DNA of 64,000 nucleotides, taken from positions 620,001-684,000 of the forward strand of contig NZ_JAAIVF010000001.1 of assembly GCF_029589495.1 (NCBI RefSeq), in the 5' to 3' direction. The position numbers and the translations under genes are program-made. The DNA is from Speluncibacter jeojiensis (lineage in GTDB: Bacteria > Actinomycetota > Actinomycetes > Mycobacteriales > Mycobacteriaceae). Below the pieces are notes generated by a model, which searched no databases, was not told where the DNA came from, and saw only the letters and a list, made by a program, of their open reading frames with translations. Below, piece by piece: positions 12,101 through 22,415 of this stretch (the stretch's first letter is position 1; the number at the start of each line of letters is the position of its first letter).

Positions 12101-15100
12101 GGCAGGCCCGCGAGCGTGTGGGTCCAGTGCCGCAGCTGCCGGGCGCCGGCCGAGGCCGGATCCTGCTCGTCGCCGAGCAGTTCCCGTTGCCACAGCGCGT
12201 AATCGGCGTACTGCACGGGCAGCGGCGCGAAGCCGGGATCGCGTCCGTCGCGGCGGGCGGTGTAGGCGCGCATCACGTCCGCGGCCAGCGGGCCCATCGA
12301 CCAGCCGTCGCCGGCGATGTGGTGCAACACGATAGCGAGTACGTGCTCGCGCCGCGAGATCCGGAACAGCCGCGCCCGCACCGGCGGGTCGACGGTCACG
12401 TCGAAGCCCTGCCCTGCCAGCTGCAGCGCCGCCGCGGTCAGCTCCGCGGCCGGTACGGGTGTCGGTTCGAGCGCGACCCCGTCGATCACCGCCGCGGTGT
12501 CGAGCACCAGTTGGTGCGGGCCCTCCGGTCCCTCCGGGTACACGGTGCGCAGCGCTTCGTGCCGCTGCAGCACATCGGCCAGGGCCGCGCGCAGCGCCGC
12601 CGCGTCGAGGTCGCCGTGGAAGCGGACCGCGACCGGCAGGTTGTAGGCGGGCGAGGCCGGGTCGAAGCGGTTGAGGAACCAGATGCGATGCTGCGCGGCC
12701 GAGAGCGGCACCCGCTCCGGTCGCTGCCGCGGGTGCAGCGGCGGCCGGACCTCGCTCGGGTCGGCCTGGTCGACAAGCGCGGCGAAGCCGACCACGTCCG
12801 GCGCCTCGAACAGCAGCCGGACCGGCACGCTCACGCCGAGTTCGGCGCCGACCCGGGCGACCACGCGGGTGGCGATCAGCGAGTTGCCGCCGAGCGCGAA
12901 GAAGTCGTCGTCGAGTCCGATCCGCCCGGCACCGAGCACGTCCTCGAGCACCGCGGCGACCACCCGCTCGGAGGGGGTGTGCGGGGCGCGGTACGCCACG
13001 GGCGCGGCGTCGGGCACCGGCAGCGCCCGGCGGTCCAGCTTGCCGGTGGGCGTCACCGGCAGCGCGGTCAGCGGCACGAACACCGTCGGCACCATGTAGC
13101 CGGGCAGCTGCCCGGTCAGATCGGCGCGGATCACGGCGGGGTCCAGCTCGGCGCCGGGCTCGGCCGGGGTCAGGTAGGCGACCAGGCGCGCCTGGCCCGG
13201 CTGGTCCTCGCGCACCAGCACCACAGCCTGGTCGACCGCCGGGTGGTCGTGCAGCACTGCCTCGATCTCGCCGAGTTCGATGCGCAGCCCGCGCAGCTTG
13301 ACCTGGAAGTCGGTGCGGTCGAGATATTCGATCTGCCCGGCGTCGTTCCAGCGCACCAGGTCGCCGGTGCGGTACATCCGCTCGCCGTCCCCCGAGAAGG
13401 CGTCGGCGACAAAGCGATCCGCGGTCAGGTCAGCGCGACCGACATAGCCGCGAGCCAACTGGACGCCCGCCAGGTACAGCTCGCCGGGCACCCCGACCGG
13501 CACCGGGTGCAGCCGCTCGTCGAGCACATAGGCGCGGGTGTTCCACACCGGCCGCCCGATCGGCACCACCGGTGGCACCGGCCCCGGCCCGATCTCGTGA
13601 TAGGTGGTGGTGACGGCGGCCTCGGTGGGCCCGTAGAAGTTGCCCAGCCGCAGTCCCAGCGCGGTGACCCGCTCGGCGGTCGCCGCCGAGATCGCCTCGC
13701 CGCCGACGTAGACCATGTGCAGGCAGTCCGGCAGGCCCAGCCCGGGAGCGGACAGGAACAGGTCGAGCATCGACGGCACGAACTCGCAGATGGTGGCCTG
13801 CTGCTCGGTGACGACCTGCTGCAGCCGCTGCGGGTCGCGGTGGCCCTCGTGGTCGAGCACGATCAGCCGCCCGCCGACGCCGAGCACCGCGAAGCATTCC
13901 CACACCGACACGTCGAACGTCGCCGGGGCCTTGAAGACCACCCGGTCGTCGGCGGTGATCGGCAGGTCCAGTTGCATCCAGCGCAGCAGGTTCACCGCGG
14001 CCGCGTGGGTGACCTCGACGCCCTTGGGCCGGCCGGTGGATCCGGACGTGTAGATGACGTAGGCACTGTGGTCGGGCCGCAGCGGCGCGCGCCGCTCGTC
14101 GTCGGTGACCGGCGTCGCCGGATACCCGGACAGGTCGAGCCGGTCCAGGTCCAGCACCGGCACCTGCCCCAGCCCGGTCAGATCCGCGCCGTCGCGCCCG
14201 ACCACCAACGCGCACAGCAGATGCGCGGATTCGACGACGTAGCCGGTGCGCTCGACCGGGTTGTCCGGGTCGATCGGCACGTAGGCACCGCCGGCGCGGA
14301 CCACCGCGTACATCGCGACCATCAGCTCGACCGAGCGGCGCATCAGCAGCGCCACCCGGACCTCCGGTCCGACCCCCTCGGCGATCAGCCGGCGCGCCAG
14401 CCGGCTGACCGCGGCGTCGAACTGTCCGTAGGTCATCGTCACGTCGTCGGCGCCCGCACCGACTCCGACCAGCGCGACCGCGTCGGGCATGCTGCGCGCG
14501 TGCCGGTCGAACCGGTCGAGCACCAGTTCCGCGGGCACCGCCACGTCGGTCGCGTTCCAGTCGGTCAGGATGCGGGTGCGCTCGGCCACGGTGAGGACCG
14601 GCAGGTCGCCGACCGCCGTCTGCGGCGCGTCCAGCACGGCCTCGAGCAGCAGCTCGAACCGTCGCACCATCGCACGGACGGTGTCATCTTCGAAAAGATC
14701 TGCGGCATAGGTGAACTCAGCCTGCAGGCCGGCGGGCTCGCCGTCGTCGCCACGGCGCTCGAGGACGGTCAGCTGCAGGTCGAACTTGGCCAACGCGACG
14801 TCGATCTCGGCGGCCTGCACGGTCAGTCCGGGCAGTTCCACGGTGGCGCCGCGCAGGTTCTGGTACGCCAGCATCACCTGGAACAGCGGGTGCCGGGTGG
14901 CCGAGCGCGCCGGGTTGAGCACCTCGACCAGCCGCTCGAACGGCACGTCGGCGTTGGCGAACGCGTCGAGGTCAACGTTGCGGCAGCGCGCGATCATGTC
15001 GGCGACGGTGTCCGCCGCGGGGACCGCGGTGCGCAGCACCAGCGTGTTGACGAACATGCCGACCAGGTCGTCGAGTTCGCGTTCGCCGCGGCCGGCGACC

Positions 15101-18100
15101 GGGGTGCCGAGGGCGATGTCGTCGCCGGCGCCGAGTCGGCTGAGCAGGATCGCGAATGCCGCATGCACGAGCATGAACGGCGTGGCATCGTGCTCGCGCG
15201 CAACCTGTTCGACGCGGCGGTGGGTGGCGACGCCGATCTCGGTGACGACGCGGCGGCCCGCGAAGCTCGCCTGCTTCGGCCGTGGCCGGTCCGTGGGCAG
15301 TTCGAGCTGGTCGGGCAGCCCGGTCAGGGTGCGGGTCCAGTGCGCCAGCTGCCGCGCGGCGGTCGAGTCGGGGTCGTCCTCCGCGCCGAGCAGTTCGCGC
15401 TGCCACAGTGCGTAGTCCGCGTATTGCACCGGCAGCGGTGCGAATTCGGGTTCGCGTCCCTCGGTGCGGGAGGTGTAGGCGAGCATCAGGTCGCGGGCCA
15501 GCGGCGCCATCGACCATCCGTCGGCGGAGACGTGGTGCACGATGATCGCCAGCACCCATTCGTGCCGATCGAGCCGGAACAGCCTGGCGCGCACCGGCAC
15601 CTGTTCGGTCAGGTCGAATCCGTCCGCGGCGAAGGCGCCGAGCAGCTCCGGCAGTTCGCGGGCGGTCGCCGGGTTCGGCGACAGGTCCACCGACTCGCGG
15701 TCGACGTCGACGACCACCTGATGCGGTCCCAGCTCGGAGTCCGGGTAGACGGTGCGCAGCGCCTCGTGCCGCTCGATGACGTCGCCGAGCGCCTCCTCGA
15801 GGGCATCGACGTCGACGGGGCCGCTCAGCCGCAGCGCGAACGGGATGTTGTTGACGGCCGACTCGGGATCGAACCGGCTCAGGAACCACAGTCGCTGCTG
15901 CGCGGGCGAGAGCGGCACGTGCGGCGGCCGGGGCCCGTCGGTCAGCCGGGGCCGGCGCGCCTGGCCGCTCGCCTGCAGTTCCTCGGCGCGGGTCAGCAGC
16001 CCGGCGACCGTCGGGTGGTCGAAGACGTCCCGCACGGTCAGGTCGGCGCCGAACGCGGACGAGGCGCGCGAGGCCAACTGGGTGGCGCTGAGCGAGTTGC
16101 CACCGAGCGCGAAGAAACTGTCGTGCACGCCGACCGCGGGCGCGCCGACGATCGAGCCGACGATCCCGGCCAGCAACTGCTCGCCCTCGGTGCGCGGGGC
16201 GACCGACTCGGCCACGACGGCCGGCTCCGGCGCGGGCAGCGCGGCGCGGTCCAGCTTGCCGACCGGGGTCAGCGGGATCGCATCCAGCTCGACCAGGTGC
16301 ACCGGGACCATGTGCGGCGGCAGTTCCGCGGACAGGTGGATGCGCAGTTCGGCATGATCCAGCACCCTCCCCGGGACCGGCAGGAGATAGGAGACGAGCA
16401 CCGCCGTATCGGGGTTCGGGGCGCCCGGAGTCCGGTCTGTCGCGTCCGCCTCGGGAACGTGCACCACGGTGGCCGCGAAGTCGACCGCCGGGTGCGCGGT
16501 GAGCGTCGCGTCGATCTCGCCGAGTTCGATCCGCAGCCCGCGCAGCTTGACCTGGTGGTCCGATCGGCCCAGATAATCGAGTGAGTATTCGATCCCGCCG
16601 AGTCCGTCGGGTCCGGTGCCCGGCTGCCGGGTCCACCGCACGACATCGCCGGTCCGGTACATCCGCGCGCCGGCGCTCCCCCACGGGTCGGCGACGAACC
16701 GCTCCGCGGTCAGCCCCGGCCGCGCGAGGTAGCCGCGGGCCAACCCGAGCCCGGACACGTAGAGCTCACCGGGCGCACCGACGGGGACCGGGCGCAGTCG
16801 GGCGTCGAGCACCACCGCGGAGCTGCCGCGGATCGGGGCGCCGATGGTCAGCTCCGCGGGGTCGGTCAGCGGCGCACTGATCGTGGTCATGATCGTCGTC
16901 TCGGTCGGGCCGTAGCCGTTGAACAGGCTGCGCCCGGGCGCCCACCGCTCGACCAGTTCGGCGGGGACCGCCTCGCCGCCGGCGACCAGATGGGTCAGCG
17001 AGCCGAGCCCGTCCGGGTTCACCGAGGCCAGCACCGACGGGGTGACGAACGCGTGCGTGATCCGCTCGTCGGCGATCAGCCGGTGCAGCCCGTCGCCGCC
17101 GTACACCCCGGGCGGTGCGACCACGAGAGTCGCGCCGTTCGCGAAGGCCAGCAGATACTCGAGCACCGAGGCGTCGAAGCTCGGCGATGCGACGTGCAGC
17201 ACCCGCGCCTGCCCGTCGACCCGGTACCGCTCACGCTGCTCGACCGCGAAGTTCTCCAGCCCGCGGTGCGTCACCGTGACGCCCTTGGGCCGGCCGGTCG
17301 AGCCGGAGGTGTAGATGAGGTAGGCGGGGTGGTCGAGCCGGATGCGACGGCGGCGCTCGACGTCTGTCACCGGATCGGGACGCTGCGCATGCACCTGCGC
17401 GGCGACCTCGCCGGAGTCGACGGCCAGCCACTGCACGTCGCCGGGGAGCGCCGGTCGCGTCGACTCGACGGTCAGCCCGCACAGCGCGCCGGAGTCGGCG
17501 AGCATGTGCTCGACCCGCGCGGTCGGATAGTCGGGGTCGACCGGCACGAAGGCCGCTCCGGTCTTGGCGACCGCCCAGATCGCGGTGAGCGAGGCGAGCG
17601 AGCGCGACATCGCCACCGCGACGACCGTCTCGGGGCCCGCTCCCTGAGCGATCAGCACCCGGGCCAGCCGGTTCGACCGTTCGTCGAGTTCCCGATAGGT
17701 CAGCTCCCCCGCGGCGCCGCGCACCGCGACGGCCGCGCCGTGCTCGGCGGCCGCGTCGGCCAGCAGCTGCGGCAGCGTCCGGGTGGAGCCGCCGGCCGGC
17801 CCGCGGGCGGGGATCAGCGCGGCACGCTCGTCGGCGGTGAGCATGTCGAGCTCGCCGACGAGGTCCTGCTCGCCGGCTGCGAGGAACTGTTCGAACAGCC
17901 GCAGGAAACGCGTGTGATGTTCGCGCAGTTCCGCTTTGTCGTAACGGTTCGGGTTCGCCTCGAAGTCGATGTGCGTGCGGGTGCCGCTGACCGCCGGATA
18001 GAGGTTGACGGCGAGGTCTTCGATCGGCCCGGTGGAGAGCACGTGGAAGCGGCAGTCCAGCTCGCCGAGCCGGATCTGGTTGTTGAACATCATGATGTTC

Positions 18101-19173
18101 ACCGCCGGCCCGAAGAAGCCGAGCCGGCCGGAGTCGGCGGACATGTCCCGCCGGATGTCCTCGTGCCGGTACCGCTGGTGACGCAGCGCGCCGACGAGCG
18201 CGATCTGAGCCTGCTTGATCAGCGAGCCGACGGTCGCGTCCGGCGCGACCCGCAGCCGCAGCGGGACCACATTGGAGACCATGCCGCCCGAGTGGCGCAG
18301 CGCGACCGTGGTGCGCGCGGTCACCGGCAGCGAGACCACCACGTCCTCGGAGCCGGTCATCCGGGCCAGGTACGCGGCGAAGCCCGCGACCATCAGCGGT
18401 GCCGCACTGGAGCCGACCCGCTCGACCGCGCTGTCGAAGTGCGCGGCCGCCCCGGCGGGCAGTTCCGCGCTGCAGACCAGCGGGCGCGCCGCGATCGGGG
18501 CCGGGGCGCGGCGGGCCAGGCTGATCGCCGGCGGCAGGCCGTCGACCTGCTCGGCCCAGTAGGCGCGGTCGCGCTGCAGCCGCGTCGACGAACGGTAGGT
18601 GGATTCGGTGGCGGCGATCTCGGCCGGCGACAGCGCCCGGCACGGTTCCGGCTCGACGCCGCGCCACGCCGCCGTGTACAGCTCGGCGGTGCGGCTCATG
18701 AAGTTCATCGCGCCGAGGCCATCGAGCGCGATGTGGTGGATGCGCGCGTACCAGTAGTGGTGATCGTCCGCCAGCCGCAGCATCGCCGTGTAGACGAGAC
18801 GGTCGGTCAGCAGATCCAGCGGCCGGGCGGATTCGCGGCGCATCCACTCGCGGGCGGCGCGCTCCGGATCGGGTTCGTCGCCCAGGTCGTGCACCACCGA
18901 GTCGTCGAGCAGATCCGGATCGACGAACTGGCGCGGCATGCCGTCGATCTCGACGATCCGCAGCACTGCCGAACCGAACTCCAGTGCGGCCACGCGACCG
19001 ACCCGGGTCAGCAACTCGAAGTCGAACGCCCCGCGGATCTCCACGTACTGGGAGATGGTGATCGGCACGTCGTCGCGGACGCGCTGCGCGAACCACATGC
19101 CCACCTGGGCGGACGACAGAGGGAACGATCCGGCGGGTTCCGAGGGGTGCCCCCCGGCTTCGACCGTCGCCAC
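1..19173 (-). CDS. NRPS-A: six-module nonribosomal peptide synthetase, C-terminus beyond left edge
   Basis: This partial gene (6391 codons visible, none of them stop) encodes six condensation-adenylation-carrier modules in order. The GTG start at 19173 follows GGAGG by 8 nt, and core homology begins about 15 codons later. The first C domain is EntF/DhbF-like (HHIALDG near 18730, [20 protein letters not shown]), so it probably accepts an acyl or peptidyl starter rather than a standard upstream aminoacyl carrier. C2-C6 are ordinary LCL-type domains, although C4 reads HHIAGDA instead of HHxxxDG. All six carriers show GGNSL. No epimerase domain is visible. Carrier 6 ends with a [11 protein letters not shown] stretch of the kind often found before a thioesterase, so a TE is expected just outside the window (inference). 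Substrate codes read by eye give serine for modules 4 and 6. The product is probably an amphipathic or lipidated peptide; its relation to NRPS-B is unresolved. Confidence 0.95.
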   Translation of the reverse strand, partial: MATVEAGGHPSEPAGSFPLSSAQVGMWFAQRVRDDVPITISQYVEIRGAFDFELLTRVGRVAALEFGSAVLRIVEIDGMPRQFVDPDLLDDSVVHDLGDEPDPERAAREWMRRESARPLDLLTDRLVYTAMLRLADDHHYWYARIHHIALDGLGAMNFMSRTAELYTAAWRGVEPEPCRALSPAEIAATESTYRSSTRLQRDRAYWAEQVDGLPPAISLARRAPAPIAARPLVCSAELPAGAAAHFDSAVERVGSSAAPLMVAGFAAYLARMTGSEDVVVSLPVTARTTVALRHSGGMVSNVVPLRLRVAPDATVGSLIKQAQIALVGALRHQRYRHEDIRRDMSADSGRLGFFGPAVNIMMFNNQIRLGELDCRFHVLSTGPIEDLAVNLYPAVSGTRTHIDFEANPNRYDKAELREHHTRFLRLFEQFLAAGEQDLVGELDMLTADERAALIPARGPAGGSTRTLPQLLADAAAEHGAAVAVRGAAGELTYRELDERSNRLARVLIAQGAGPETVVAVAMSRSLASLTAIWAVAKTGAAFVPVDPDYPTARVEHMLADSGALCGLTVESTRPALPGDVQWLAVDSGEVAAQVHAQRPDPVTDVERRRRIRLDHPAYLIYTSGSTGRPKGVTVTHRGLENFAVEQRERYRVDGQARVLHVASPSFDASVLEYLLAFANGATLVVAPPGVYGGDGLHRLIADERITHAFVTPSVLASVNPDGLGSLTHLVAGGEAVPAELVERWAPGRSLFNGYGPTETTIMTTISAPLTDPAELTIGAPIRGSSAVVLDARLRPVPVGAPGELYVSGLGLARGYLARPGLTAERFVADPWGSAGARMYRTGDVVRWTRQPGTGPDGLGGIEYSLDYLGRSDHQVKLRGLRIELGEIDATLTAHPAVDFAATVVHVPEADATDRTPGAPNPDTAVLVSYLLPVPGRVLDHAELRIHLSAELPPHMVPVHLVELDAIPLTPVGKLDRAALPAPEPAVVAESVAPRTEGEQLLAGIVGSIVGAPAVGVHDSFFALGGNSLSATQLASRASSAFGADLTVRDVFDHPTVAGLLTRAEELQASGQARRPRLTDGPRPPHVPLSPAQQRLWFLSRFDPESAVNNIPFALRLSGPVDVDALEEALGDVIERHEALRTVYPDSELGPHQVVVDVDRESVDLSPNPATARELPELLGAFAADGFDLTEQVPVRARLFRLDRHEWVLAIIVHHVSADGWSMAPLARDLMLAYTSRTEGREPEFAPLPVQYADYALWQRELLGAEDDPDSTAARQLAHWTRTLTGLPDQLELPTDRPRPKQASFAGRRVVTEIGVATHRRVEQVAREHDATPFMLVHAAFAILLSRLGAGDDIALGTPVAGRGERELDDLVGMFVNTLVLRTAVPAADTVADMIARCRNVDLDAFANADVPFERLVEVLNPARSATRHPLFQVMLAYQNLRGATVELPGLTVQAAEIDVALAKFDLQLTVLERRGDDGEPAGLQAEFTYAADLFEDDTVRAMVRRFELLLEAVLDAPQTAVGDLPVLTVAERTRILTDWNATDVAVPAELVLDRFDRHARSMPDAVALVGVGAGADDVTMTYGQFDAAVSRLARRLIAEGVGPEVRVALLMRRSVELMVAMYAVVRAGGAYVPIDPDNPVERTGYVVESAHLLCALVVGRDGADLTGLGQVPVLDLDRLDLSGYPATPVTDDERRAPLRPDHSAYVIYTSGSTGRPKGVEVTHAAAVNLLRWMQLDLPITADDRVVFKAPATFDVSVWECFAVLGVGGRLIVLDHEGHRDPQRLQQVVTEQQATICEFVPSMLDLFLSAPGLGLPDCLHMVYVGGEAISAATAERVTALGLRLGNFYGPTEAAVTTTYHEIGPGPVPPVVPIGRPVWNTRAYVLDERLHPVPVGVPGELYLAGVQLARGYVGRADLTADRFVADAFSGDGERMYRTGDLVRWNDAGQIEYLDRTDFQVKLRGLRIELGEIEAVLHDHPAVDQAVVLVREDQPGQARLVAYLTPAEPGAELDPAVIRADLTGQLPGYMVPTVFVPLTALPVTPTGKLDRRALPVPDAAPVAYRAPHTPSERVVAAVLEDVLGAGRIGLDDDFFALGGNSLIATRVVARVGAELGVSVPVRLLFEAPDVVGFAALVDQADPSEVRPPLHPRQRPERVPLSAAQHRIWFLNRFDPASPAYNLPVAVRFHGDLDAAALRAALADVLQRHEALRTVYPEGPEGPHQLVLDTAAVIDGVALEPTPVPAAELTAAALQLAGQGFDVTVDPPVRARLFRISRREHVLAIVLHHIAGDGWSMGPLAADVMRAYTARRDGRDPGFAPLPVQYADYALWQRELLGDEQDPASAGARQLRHWTHTLAGLPDEIGLPTDRPRPAQPSYRGAHVDFPVPADLHNGMRVFGTDRQASVFMVAHAALAVLLRRHVQGDDIAVGTAVSGRGEAALDELIGMFVGTLVLRNHIDLGDGFDAVLAQVRAGDLAAFAHADLPFERIVEVLDPPRRDGRHPLFQVALSFDDAVATEFELPGVRTVVEPLDPQVAKFDLQLTLMPAADGGLTGRFDYAVDLFDESTVAALADRFVRLLTAALGEPGRPVGELPLLSPAELAALTPKPAAQPQRTLAELLGEAAARHPQRPAVIAQRTLTYRELDERSNRLARELIAKGLGPGSRVALALPRSTAYLIALWAVAKSGAAYVPVDPGLPADRITHMVTDSGAGLGLAHGALHDRLPACLDWIDPDDAEANAASQDATPITDADRVAALRMDDYAYLIYTSGSTGVPKGVALTHAGLAALMAEQRAWFGADGDSRVLLGVSPSFDASLFEVLVAVGSGAALVVSPAGVVGGDELAAVVSEGRVTHAVITPAVLATLVPSDHELLRTIVVIGEKCPPEVVDRWAPGRRLLNGYGPTETTIWATCSEPMAAGEPVTIGRPIAGIGAAVLDRRLRPVPAGVAGELYLTGDALAAGYLRRPALTAERFVAGPDGARMYRSGDLARWVRSDEHGYRLEYLGRTDFQVKVRGLRIELGEIDAALGAHPGIAYAATIGHDDETGQTRLVAYVTAVEDARLDGDELRGFLARTLPGYMVPSLIVPLERMPLSPAGKIDRKALPRPVFGSVRPEYRPPQTPAEAVVARVFAEVSGTERVGLADNFFDLGGNSLTATGVVSRVGAELSRRIPVRLLFDHPVVADFAAAAADAEPADRPALIARPRPQRLPLSPAQQRMWLLSRLEPAVYNIPLVVRLTGELDVAALAAALTDLVDRHESLRTVFPADEQGPHQVVLPAADHGVALASVTDGDLAAVPAELVAAEFDLTAAPPLRAHLLRSTTEPDEYLLVLVLHHIAGDALSLAPLSRDLMAAYTARTRWQAPQWSPLPIQYADYALWQRDLLGDDTDPQSLAGAQTRYWQAALAGLPACLDLPTDRPRLPVASLRGAGLHFELDAAVHQGMERLAREHGATVFMVAHAVLGVLLQRLTGSPDVVVGTPVAGRGEPGLEHLVGMFVGTVVLRAQVDPSATFAEVLGEVRRADLDAFAHADVPFERLVEVLAPVRTTAHHPLFQVMLSFQNLNAGELELPDLRVRMVDAPLPVAKFDLQLGLAERRGADGAAAGIGAEFSYATDLFDAVTVQGFADEYRRILTEVLAATDTPVGDLAGISATELGRVLDAGTGPDRPVGGDTLADLFAAQAARTPDAPAVTFEGAALTYRELDERSNLLARKLIVEGVGPESTVAVALRRSPELVVAIYAVVKAGGAYLPIDPDHPADRTRYVIDTAAPRCVIGASGVPLPEMPVPVLFVDGQGSGDPADAAPITDRDRRAPLRPAHPAYLLFTSGSTGRPKGVAVSHAAIVNRLRWMQSEYPLGADDTVLHKTPVTFDVSVWELFWPLQVGARMVLARPAGHGDPRYLAELIERESVTTAHFVPSMLAVFVAELGSAGARCASLRQVFASGESLPAQTAARLREVAPATALHNLYGPTEAAVDVTFHEVTEADAVAVPIGVPVLNTQVLVLDTRLHPAPVGGRGELYLAGEQLARGYVGRPELTADRFVAHPYAVGGRMYRTGDLVRWVDNEGSLELEYLGRTDFQVKLRGQRIELGEIEAALLRRPEIEQAVALVRGDRLAAYVVAAQDDVEDEGAAAGLDTAGLGRALGDELPAYMVPSVIAVLPALPVGVNGKLDRAALPAVDSAPRVHRAPRTDTETTVAAVFADLTGSERVGADDDFFALGGNSLSATQAVARLGEALDATVPLRLVFEAPTVAALAAKLAELAGSGRRAPLVAGPRPQHLPLSPAQQRLWFLNRFDPQSAAYNLPFAVRLTGDLDVDALAAAVTDVLARHESLRTSYPDDGAGPRQLVHAAEPVDLTPVPTTEEALIGEIGALVLAGFDLTAQIPLRARLFALGADTYVLAIAVHHIAADGFSARPLARDLAVAYAARVGGAAPQWSPLPVQYADYALWCREALGDPSDPDSVAAGQLRHWTGQLSGLADELQLPADRRRPASPSYGGATVHFRIGAALHDRMRAVAREHGVSLFMVAHAALAALLHRMASVDDVVVGTAIAGRGEQVLDELIGMFVNTLVLRSRIRPGMSFTDLLDHVRGVDLDAFAHADVPFEQVVDAMRPARMPGRHPLFQVALAVEQAAAGGMAVELPGVRVAAEQIDAPVAKFDLQFTLVEKPGNPENPENPENTAGIDASIGYATDLFDESTVTALAERFVRLLSGALTEPDIPVGDLEIRDERERAELTALSGPEAPPVVTLPQILARAAASPDAIALSGPGFEMSYGELDRASTRLARELIARGAGPETVVALATARSAESVLAVWAVAKTGAPFVPVDPRHPADRIAYLLGDSAVRLGVTTAAVRADLSDATVDSPVDWLVLDDDTVAASVAGRDDAPITDADRTAPVHADHPAYLIYTSGSTGKPKGVAVTHRGLASLVCEQRERLRTDAAARVLHAASPSFDASVFELLLAFGSGATVVPSPADMIGGPELTELLRTQRVTHAVLTPSVLGSLDESGLGELRVVMVAGEACPPELVSRWATGRTVVNGYGPTEATVWATGTELHPGEPVRIGRPVRGLRVAVLDSRLRPVPAGVVGELYLSGVALARGYHGRPALTADRFVADPRGAGARMYRTGDLVRWVEMPDGHTLDYVGRNDFQVKIRGLRIEIGEIDAALTAHPSVQLALTLGLPAPNGDTVLVSYLHGDGEIDADAVAAFAAGRLPAYMRPAHLIVLDEVPLTPVGKLDRNALPRPDFGGAREYREPVAAEEIAVAAAFAEISGAARVGLDDGFFELGGNSLTATQAVARIAERTGRAIAVRDLFDAPTVAALAAVVARAAALADRPPLVPQPRPDAIPLSYAQQRMWLINRIDPSSAMYNLPMVLRLTGDLDVAALGAALADLLGRHEALRTVYPEGSEGAHQVIVPVPQGQSVLAAIPVDPAALERELLAFAGAGFDLTSDLPVRLRLFARGPDEYVLALVTHHIAADGWSLAPLARDLMTAYLARRAGLAPVWPALPVQYADFALWQRQLLGGEDDPESLLARQIGYWKRTLAGAPEALALPSTRPRPAQRTGRGGRIAFEIPASVHAGAARLAGEAGASVFMVVHAALSALLNRLSGTSDIVVGTPVAGRGDRALDDLVGMLVGTVVLRTAVESGQSFADLLGAVRRTDLDAFSHADVPFEKLVEVLAPPRSTAHHPLFQVMLGFQNLDTPELELPGLAVAGVELDTPLARFDLDMALSERRAASGAPDGIDGRLTYAADLFDESEARALVDRYLRLLAAVVAEGGADRAVGDVDLLGSGEGSVLDVAGAGEVVALSGAPSTLVDVFEAQVARTPQAPAVWSEAGELTYADLDARSNSLACRLIDAGVGPEDVVALALPRSLELVVAAYAVLKAGAAYLPLDPEHPAERTAQVLASASPRVVIGDCTAAAAVGIVVLDPAGDRSATDPATDTERLRRPLRPQHPAYVIYTSGSTGVPKGVTVTHEAIVNRLAWMQAQFPLSAADSVVQKTPATFDVSVWELFWPLQVGARLVLARPDGHRDPAYLARLFAQQRVSVAHFVPSMLAVFLADRHAADAGERLRFLFASGEALPAPVAERARTVLPHTVLHNLYGPTEAAVDVTHHAVTAADATSVPIGRPVWNTGVAVLDARLRPVPVGVPGELYLSGVQLARGYLGRPALTADRFVADPSGGPGERMYRTGDLVRWVGDGSGVPELEYLGRTDFQVKLRGQRLELGEVEAALSAVDGVEQAVALVRDDGPGPELVGYVVGKAVVAAAAGAIAPESVIARVRHALPGYMVPSAVVVLGALPTTANGKLDRAALPAPPRAEREYVPPRTELERGLAGAFAEVLGVERVGRDDNFFDLGGNSLLATTLVAAAREALGVELPLQWLFLDPTPASIATRLGYGAS
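3176..6365 (-). other. NRPS-A module 5 (C-A-T)
   Basis: The C domain has HHIAADG near 5985 and carries an in-frame Pro-Glu-Asn repeat in a loop near its end (see 5164-5199). The A domain (about 4960-3500) has [11 protein letters not shown] and code D-A-F-V-M-A-G-V-W, hydrophobic and unassigned. The carrier has GGNSLTATQ near 3345. Confidence 0.75.
5164..5199. repeat. 9-bp tandem repeat (Pro-Glu-Asn coding) in NRPS-A
   Basis: GTTCTCAGG occurs three times in a row at 5164, 5173 and 5182, followed by a degenerate fourth copy (GTTCCCCGG). It is in frame and encodes [12 protein letters not shown] in a variable loop of condensation domain 5. A 9-bp unit can expand or contract by slippage without breaking the frame. 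Confidence 0.9.
6366..9570 (-). other. NRPS-A module 4 (C-A-T), serine predicted
   Basis: The A domain (about 8190-6680) gives the code D-V-W-H-F-S-L-V-D, identical to the serine code of EntF. It is read from [26 protein letters not shown] and EAAVDV. The C domain has HHIAGDALS near 9185, so the glycine of HHxxxDG is alanine. The carrier has GGNSLSATQ near 6540. Confidence 0.85.
9571..12720 (-). other. NRPS-A module 3 (C-A-T)
   Basis: The C domain has HHIAGDG near 12320 with an intact DG. The A domain (about 11350-9900) has [11 protein letters not shown] near 10875 and code D-A-F-V-V-I-G-I-W. That is a hydrophobic pocket with no confident substrate. The carrier has GGNSLTATG near 9750. Confidence 0.75.
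12721..15930 (-). other. NRPS-A module 2 (C-A-T), acidic pocket residue
   Basis: The C domain starts [13 protein letters not shown] and has HHVSADG near 15540. The A domain (about 14550-13040) has [11 protein letters not shown] near 14045. The code reads D-V-W-E-Y-G-F-V-T. A glutamate in the pocket could favour a basic side chain, but I do not recognise the code. The carrier has GGNSLIATR near 12890. Confidence 0.75.
15931..19173 (-). other. NRPS-A module 1 (EntF-type C, A, T)
   Basis: The C domain (about 19140-17860) resembles the enterobactin EntF/DhbF class: [27 protein letters not shown] and a STGPIEDL segment. The A domain (about 17780-16250) has [11 protein letters not shown] and an eye-read specificity code D-A-L-F-V-G-G-I-M, a neutral pocket I cannot assign. 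It is close to the code of NRPS-B modules 3 and 7. The carrier has GGNSLSATQ near 16110. Boundaries are approximate. Confidence 0.8.
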
Positions 19174-19181
19174 CGCAGCAA

Positions 19182-19186
19182 CCTCC
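19182..19186 (-). promoter_or_regulatory. Ribosome binding site that fixes the NRPS-A start
   Basis: GGAGG lies 8 nt before the GTG at 19173 on the minus strand. Two further in-frame GTG codons upstream (19188, 19221) lack such a site, which decides the start. Confidence 0.7.
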
Positions 19187-19317
19187 ACCCGCCTGCACCC
19201 ACCGATCTCGTCGCGATCCACCGCAGTGACTAACCCATCTCCCCAACGTATGAGCCCGGCCTGTAAGTGGGCTGTCGATGGGCACACGCTTTGCTGAGAG
19301 TGCGCCGCCAGACGTCC

Positions 19318-19339
19318 GGCCGCCGACCGGTGGGCGGCC
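19318..19339. promoter_or_regulatory. Inverted repeat, 7-bp arms
   Basis: GGCCGCC (19318-19324) and GGCGGCC (19333-19339) are perfect complements around an 8-nt loop. It could be a transcript hairpin in the NRPS-A leader or a protein-binding site; it may be chance in GC-rich DNA. Confidence 0.4.
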
Positions 19340-19366
19340 TTGTGGGCGCCCGACGGGTAGACGGCA

Positions 19367-19395
19367 AGGGCGGCGACCAGTCGGGTCGTCGCCCT
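19367..19395. promoter_or_regulatory. Inverted repeat, 12-bp arms
   Basis: AGGGCGGCGACC (19367-19378) pairs with GGTCGTCGCCCT (19384-19395), one mismatch, 5-nt loop. It stands beside the AT-richer promoter-like stretch. It has no U-tract in either direction, so an operator or leader structure is as likely as a terminator. Confidence 0.45.
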
Positions 19396-19427
19396 CTCTG
19401 AACACATCTGAGGAAAACCAGAACTTG

Positions 19428-19452
19428 TTACAGATCCCCGAAGATCCTGTAA
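19428..19452. promoter_or_regulatory. Candidate operator near-palindrome
   Basis: TTACAG at 19428-19433 and CTGTAA at 19447-19452 are exact complements. The inner ATC and GAT continue the symmetry with a one-base offset. An AT-rich dyad in a divergent promoter region is typical of TetR- or GntR-type binding sites, but no regulator gene lies in the window. Confidence 0.4.
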
Positions 19453-19668
19453 TCACCCCCAACGCGCTTCGGGTGCCCGGTACCCGCAATCCCGCCTATG
19501 CTGTCCAGCGAGTTGCCAGTTCCACCTGCTGACACGCGACCTGAGGTGCGGAAAAGCCACGGAACCGCCCCGGACCAGCGTGCTCACGGCCGTTCATCGG
19601 CCTACTCGTCGGTACGGGACGTCGTGCCATACTCGCTTGGACCGGACCTATCGCACAGTGGAGAGTCG

Positions 19669-20658
19669 ATGCCCGAACACGAATCCGCCGTCCTCGTCGA
19701 AGGAATCGAGAAGTCCTTCGGTGATGTACGGGCCCTGCGCGGCGTCAGTTTCGAGGCCAAGAAGGGCCAGGTTCTCGGCGTTCTTGGCCCGAACGGCGCC
19801 GGCAAGACCACCACGGTGAACGTGCTCTCCACGCTGGTGCGTCCCGACAAGGGCCGCGCCGTCGTCGCCGGTCACGACGTGCTCACCGACGCCCCGGGCG
19901 TGCGCCGTTCGATCATGCTCACCGGCCAGCACGCCGCGCTCGACGACACCCTCTCGGGTCGCGACAACCTGCTGCTGTTCGGCCGCCTCATGGGCCTGAG
20001 CAAGAAGACCGCGAAGTCGCGGGCCGACGAGCTCCTCGAGGAGTTCGACCTGGTCAAGGCCGCCGACCGCAAGGTCATCGGCTACTCCGGCGGTATGCGC
20101 CGGCGCATCGACATCGCCTGCGGTCTGGTGGTCCGGCCCGAGGTGGTCTTCCTCGACGAGCCGACCACCGGCCTGGACCCGCGCAGCCGCCAGGGTGTGT
20201 GGGATCTGGTGACGCGGCTCAAGGACCAGGGCATCACGACACTGCTGACCACGCAGTACCTCGAAGAGGCCGACGTCCTCAGCGACAACATCATCGTCAT
20301 CGACAAGGGCACCGTGATCGCCGAGGGCACCGCGGACCAGTTGAAGGCGCGCACCGGCAACAGCTACTGCGAGATCGTCCCGGTCGAGCCCGGCGACGTC
20401 GTGCGGGTCGCCGAGGCGCTGGCCGGCCTGATGAACGCCGGGTCCGCCGTGGACGTCGAGCGCGGCGCCGACCGGGTGTCCGTGCCCGCGCCCGACGGTG
20501 CCGCCACGCTCACCGAGGTGCTGCGCCGGCTCGACCACGCGCAGATCCCGCTCGCCGACATCGCACTGCGCCGTCCGTCGCTCGACGACGTGTTCTTCGC
20601 GCTGACCGGCAGCACGACCGAGGTCGTCGACAAGGACCTCGAGGCCCTCGAGTCATGA
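19669..20658 (+). CDS. drrA: DrrA-type ABC transporter ATP-binding protein
   Basis: This 329-aa cytoplasmic ATPase would power export through DrrB and DrrC. It has Walker A GPNGAGKTT (residues 40-48), Q-loop Gln87, signature YSGGMRRR (139-146), Walker B VVFLDEP (159-165) and the switch His in a TTQYLEEAD context typical of the daunorubicin-resistance (DrrA) family. The C-terminal third is the extra Drr domain ending in RRPSLDDVFFALTG. ATG 19669 is chosen because GGAG lies 5 nt upstream and homology starts at once. The frame stays open 57 codons further upstream but that part looks non-coding. The stop overlaps the drrB start (ATGA). The divergent NRPS-A gene suggests export of a lipopeptide, as mycobacterial Drr proteins export complex lipids. 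Confidence 0.93.
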   Translation: MPEHESAVLVEGIEKSFGDVRALRGVSFEAKKGQVLGVLGPNGAGKTTTVNVLSTLVRPDKGRAVVAGHDVLTDAPGVRRSIMLTGQHAALDDTLSGRDNLLLFGRLMGLSKKTAKSRADELLEEFDLVKAADRKVIGYSGGMRRRIDIACGLVVRPEVVFLDEPTTGLDPRSRQGVWDLVTRLKDQGITTLLTTQYLEEADVLSDNIIVIDKGTVIAEGTADQLKARTGNSYCEIVPVEPGDVVRVAEALAGLMNAGSAVDVERGADRVSVPAPDGAATLTEVLRRLDHAQIPLADIALRRPSLDDVFFALTGSTTEVVDKDLEALES

Positions 20659-21458
20659 CCGTCACCGCGCAGCCGGCGAAGTCCGGAGTTCACGAGCAAC
20701 CTCGACCGTCCGGTTGGCAGCAGTGGTGGGTCCTCTCGGCCCGCATCATCGTCCCGATGATGACCGGCACCGAGTGGTTCATGGCGGTGCTGTCACCGGT
20801 GATCTTCACCATCGGGTTCTACCTGCCGCTGAAGTACGTGATGTCGATCCAGGGCATCGACTACGGCCAGTTCCTGATGCCGATCATCGTGCTGCAGTCG
20901 ATGGCGTTCACCGCGATCTCGGCGTCGTTCCGGGCGGCGCGTGACGGGGTCGCCGGCATCACCAGACGCTTCAACACGATGCCGATCGTCGCGGGGATAC
21001 CGCTCGCGGCACGGACCACCGCCACCTGCCTGCGGCTGCTGATCTCGCTCGGCGCGGCCCTCGCGTGCGGCTATGCGATCGGCTTCCGCTTCGAACTCGG
21101 TGCGGCGCAGTCGTGGCTGTTCTGCGTATTCTCGGTGGCCATCGGCATGACCCTCTCGCTCGGCGCCGACGCGATCGGCACCATCTCGGAGAGCCCGGAG
21201 ATGACCAGCCAGGCGCTGATGCTCCCGCAGCTGATCCTGGGCATGCTCTCGAGCGGCTTCGTGCCGATCACGGGCTTTCCCGAGTGGATCCAGCCGTTCG
21301 TGCGCAACCAGCCGATCTCGTTGTTCGCCACCGCCATGCGGGACATGACCTCCACCGGCATCACGTGGCCGGTGCTCGCGCCCGCGCTCTACTGGATCAT
21401 CGGCCTGACCGTGGTGTTCGTGCCGCTCTCCATCTGGGCCAGTCTGAGGAGAAAATGA
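20655..21458 (+). CDS. drrB: DrrB-type ABC-2 permease
   Basis: This is a 267-aa integral membrane protein of the ABC-2 transporter family. After a short hydrophilic N-terminus (WQQWWVLSARII) there are about six hydrophobic segments. The conserved motif ISESPEMTSQALMLPQLILGMLSSGFVPI is followed by FPEWIQPFVRNQPIS, diagnostic of Drr permeases. The ATG overlaps the drrA stop by 4 bases and the stop overlaps drrC by 4 bases, so the three proteins are probably translationally coupled. It should form the membrane channel with DrrC. Confidence 0.92.
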   Translation: MTVTAQPAKSGVHEQPRPSGWQQWWVLSARIIVPMMTGTEWFMAVLSPVIFTIGFYLPLKYVMSIQGIDYGQFLMPIIVLQSMAFTAISASFRAARDGVAGITRRFNTMPIVAGIPLAARTTATCLRLLISLGAALACGYAIGFRFELGAAQSWLFCVFSVAIGMTLSLGADAIGTISESPEMTSQALMLPQLILGMLSSGFVPITGFPEWIQPFVRNQPISLFATAMRDMTSTGITWPVLAPALYWIIGLTVVFVPLSIWASLRRK

Positions 21459-22330
21459 ACACCGACACCGCTTCGATGACGATGCCTCCCGAGGCCGCGG
21501 CCGCGCCGGTCGACCGCATCACCACGTTCCCCGAGCCGACCCGGCGTCACGCCGAGGGTTCGCTGGCCGCGCTCGGCACGCAGAGCTGGATCCAGGCGTG
21601 GCGGCTGACCAAGGGCTGGATCGGCAGCCCGCTGGTCACCATCCAGGCCCTGCTCTACCCGGCGCTGACGCTGATCATGATCTGGATCGTGCTGGGCAAG
21701 TCGATCAGCAGCGTGACCGGGCAGTCCAGCCTGGCCGGTTCGGTGCCGATGATGGCGTTGGTCGGCGCGATGTCCGGCTCGGTGGTCAGCGGCGTCACGC
21801 TGATGCGCGAACGCAAGAACGGGCTGCTCAGCCGGTTCTGGGCGCTGCCGATCCACCGGGCGGCGATGTTCTTCGGCCAGCTGCTGGCCGAGGTGGGCCG
21901 CGTGATCATCACCTCCGTGCTGATGATCCTGGTCGGCGTCGCGCTCGGCTTCCGTTTCACCCAGGGCTTCCCAGCGGGGGTCGCGTTCTTCTGCATCCCG
22001 CTGCTGTTCGGCATCGGCTACTCGACGATGGTCACCGCCATCTCCGTCTATTCGGAGAAGGGCACCATGGTCGAGTTCCTGTCGCTGCTGGTGTCGCTGA
22101 TGTTCTTCTTCAACAGCGGCTTCGTGCCGCTGATGGCCTACCCGCAGTGGCTGCAGCCGATCGTGGCGAACCAGCCGGTCACCTGCGCGGTCGAGGCGAT
22201 GCGCGGGCTGACGTTCGGCGGGCCGGTGGCCGAACCTCTGATGAAGTCCGTCGCGTGGTCGGTGGGCATGCTGGTCGTCTTCGCGGTGCCCGCGCTGATC
22301 GGCTACCGCCGGGCGGCGCAGAAGCGCTGA
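21455..22330 (+). CDS. drrC: DrrC-type ABC-2 permease
   Basis: This 291-aa membrane protein is paralogous to DrrB. It has a longer cytoplasmic N-terminus (about 50 residues) and then about six membrane segments. The ABC-2 signature appears as VEFLSLLVSLMFFFNSGFVPL and YPQWLQPIVANQPVTCAVEAMR. A GAGGAGAA ribosome binding site sits just before the ATG, which overlaps the drrB stop. A terminator hairpin follows 18 bases after the stop, so drrABC is a three-gene unit. The substrate is not shown by sequence; position suggests the NRPS product. Confidence 0.92.
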   Translation: MNTDTASMTMPPEAAAAPVDRITTFPEPTRRHAEGSLAALGTQSWIQAWRLTKGWIGSPLVTIQALLYPALTLIMIWIVLGKSISSVTGQSSLAGSVPMMALVGAMSGSVVSGVTLMRERKNGLLSRFWALPIHRAAMFFGQLLAEVGRVIITSVLMILVGVALGFRFTQGFPAGVAFFCIPLLFGIGYSTMVTAISVYSEKGTMVEFLSLLVSLMFFFNSGFVPLMAYPQWLQPIVANQPVTCAVEAMRGLTFGGPVAEPLMKSVAWSVGMLVVFAVPALIGYRRAAQKR

Positions 22331-22347
22331 CCTCCACACGCTGAAAC

Positions 22348-22379
22348 GAAGCCCGTCCCCATGTCCGGGGGCGGGCTTC
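22348..22379. terminator. Bidirectional hairpin terminator between drrC and the esterase
   Basis: GAAGCCCGTCCCC (22348-22360) pairs with GGGGGCGGGCTTC (22367-22379) over 13 bp with one G-U pair and a 6-nt loop. It sits between the convergent stops of drrC and the mycolyltransferase-like gene. There is no long T-run, as is usual in mycolata. Confidence 0.8.
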
Positions 22380-22415
22380 GCTCGCTGGTCGGTTCGTTCG
22401 GCCGGGGGCCTTCCG

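Larger units (their letters stand above)
19174..19668. promoter_or_regulatory. Divergent intergenic region between NRPS-A and drrA
   Basis: This 495-bp gap between divergent genes has no convincing coding sequence. It holds two GC-rich hairpins (19318-19339, 19367-19395) and an AT-richer stretch with a near-palindrome (19428-19452). A TANNNT box on the minus strand at 19246-19251 (TACGTT) would give NRPS-A a leader of about 65 nt. On the plus strand TATGCT at 19497-19502 and CATACT at 19628-19633 are candidate -10 boxes for drrA. None has a good -35, so these promoter calls are weak. GGAG at 19660-19663 is the drrA ribosome binding site. Confidence 0.5.

Noticed and set aside
11740-16584. A 1614-codon open frame on the plus strand
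   Set aside because: Shadow of NRPS-A; periodic sequence mirrors the module repeats of the real gene.
17231-19489. A 752-codon minus-strand frame reaching into the intergenic region
   Set aside because: It is out of frame with the C and A motifs of NRPS-A, which start at 19173.
19498-19668. Upstream extension of drrA by 57 codons
   Set aside because: The extension has no homology and no ribosome binding site, while ATG 19669 has GGAG at proper distance.
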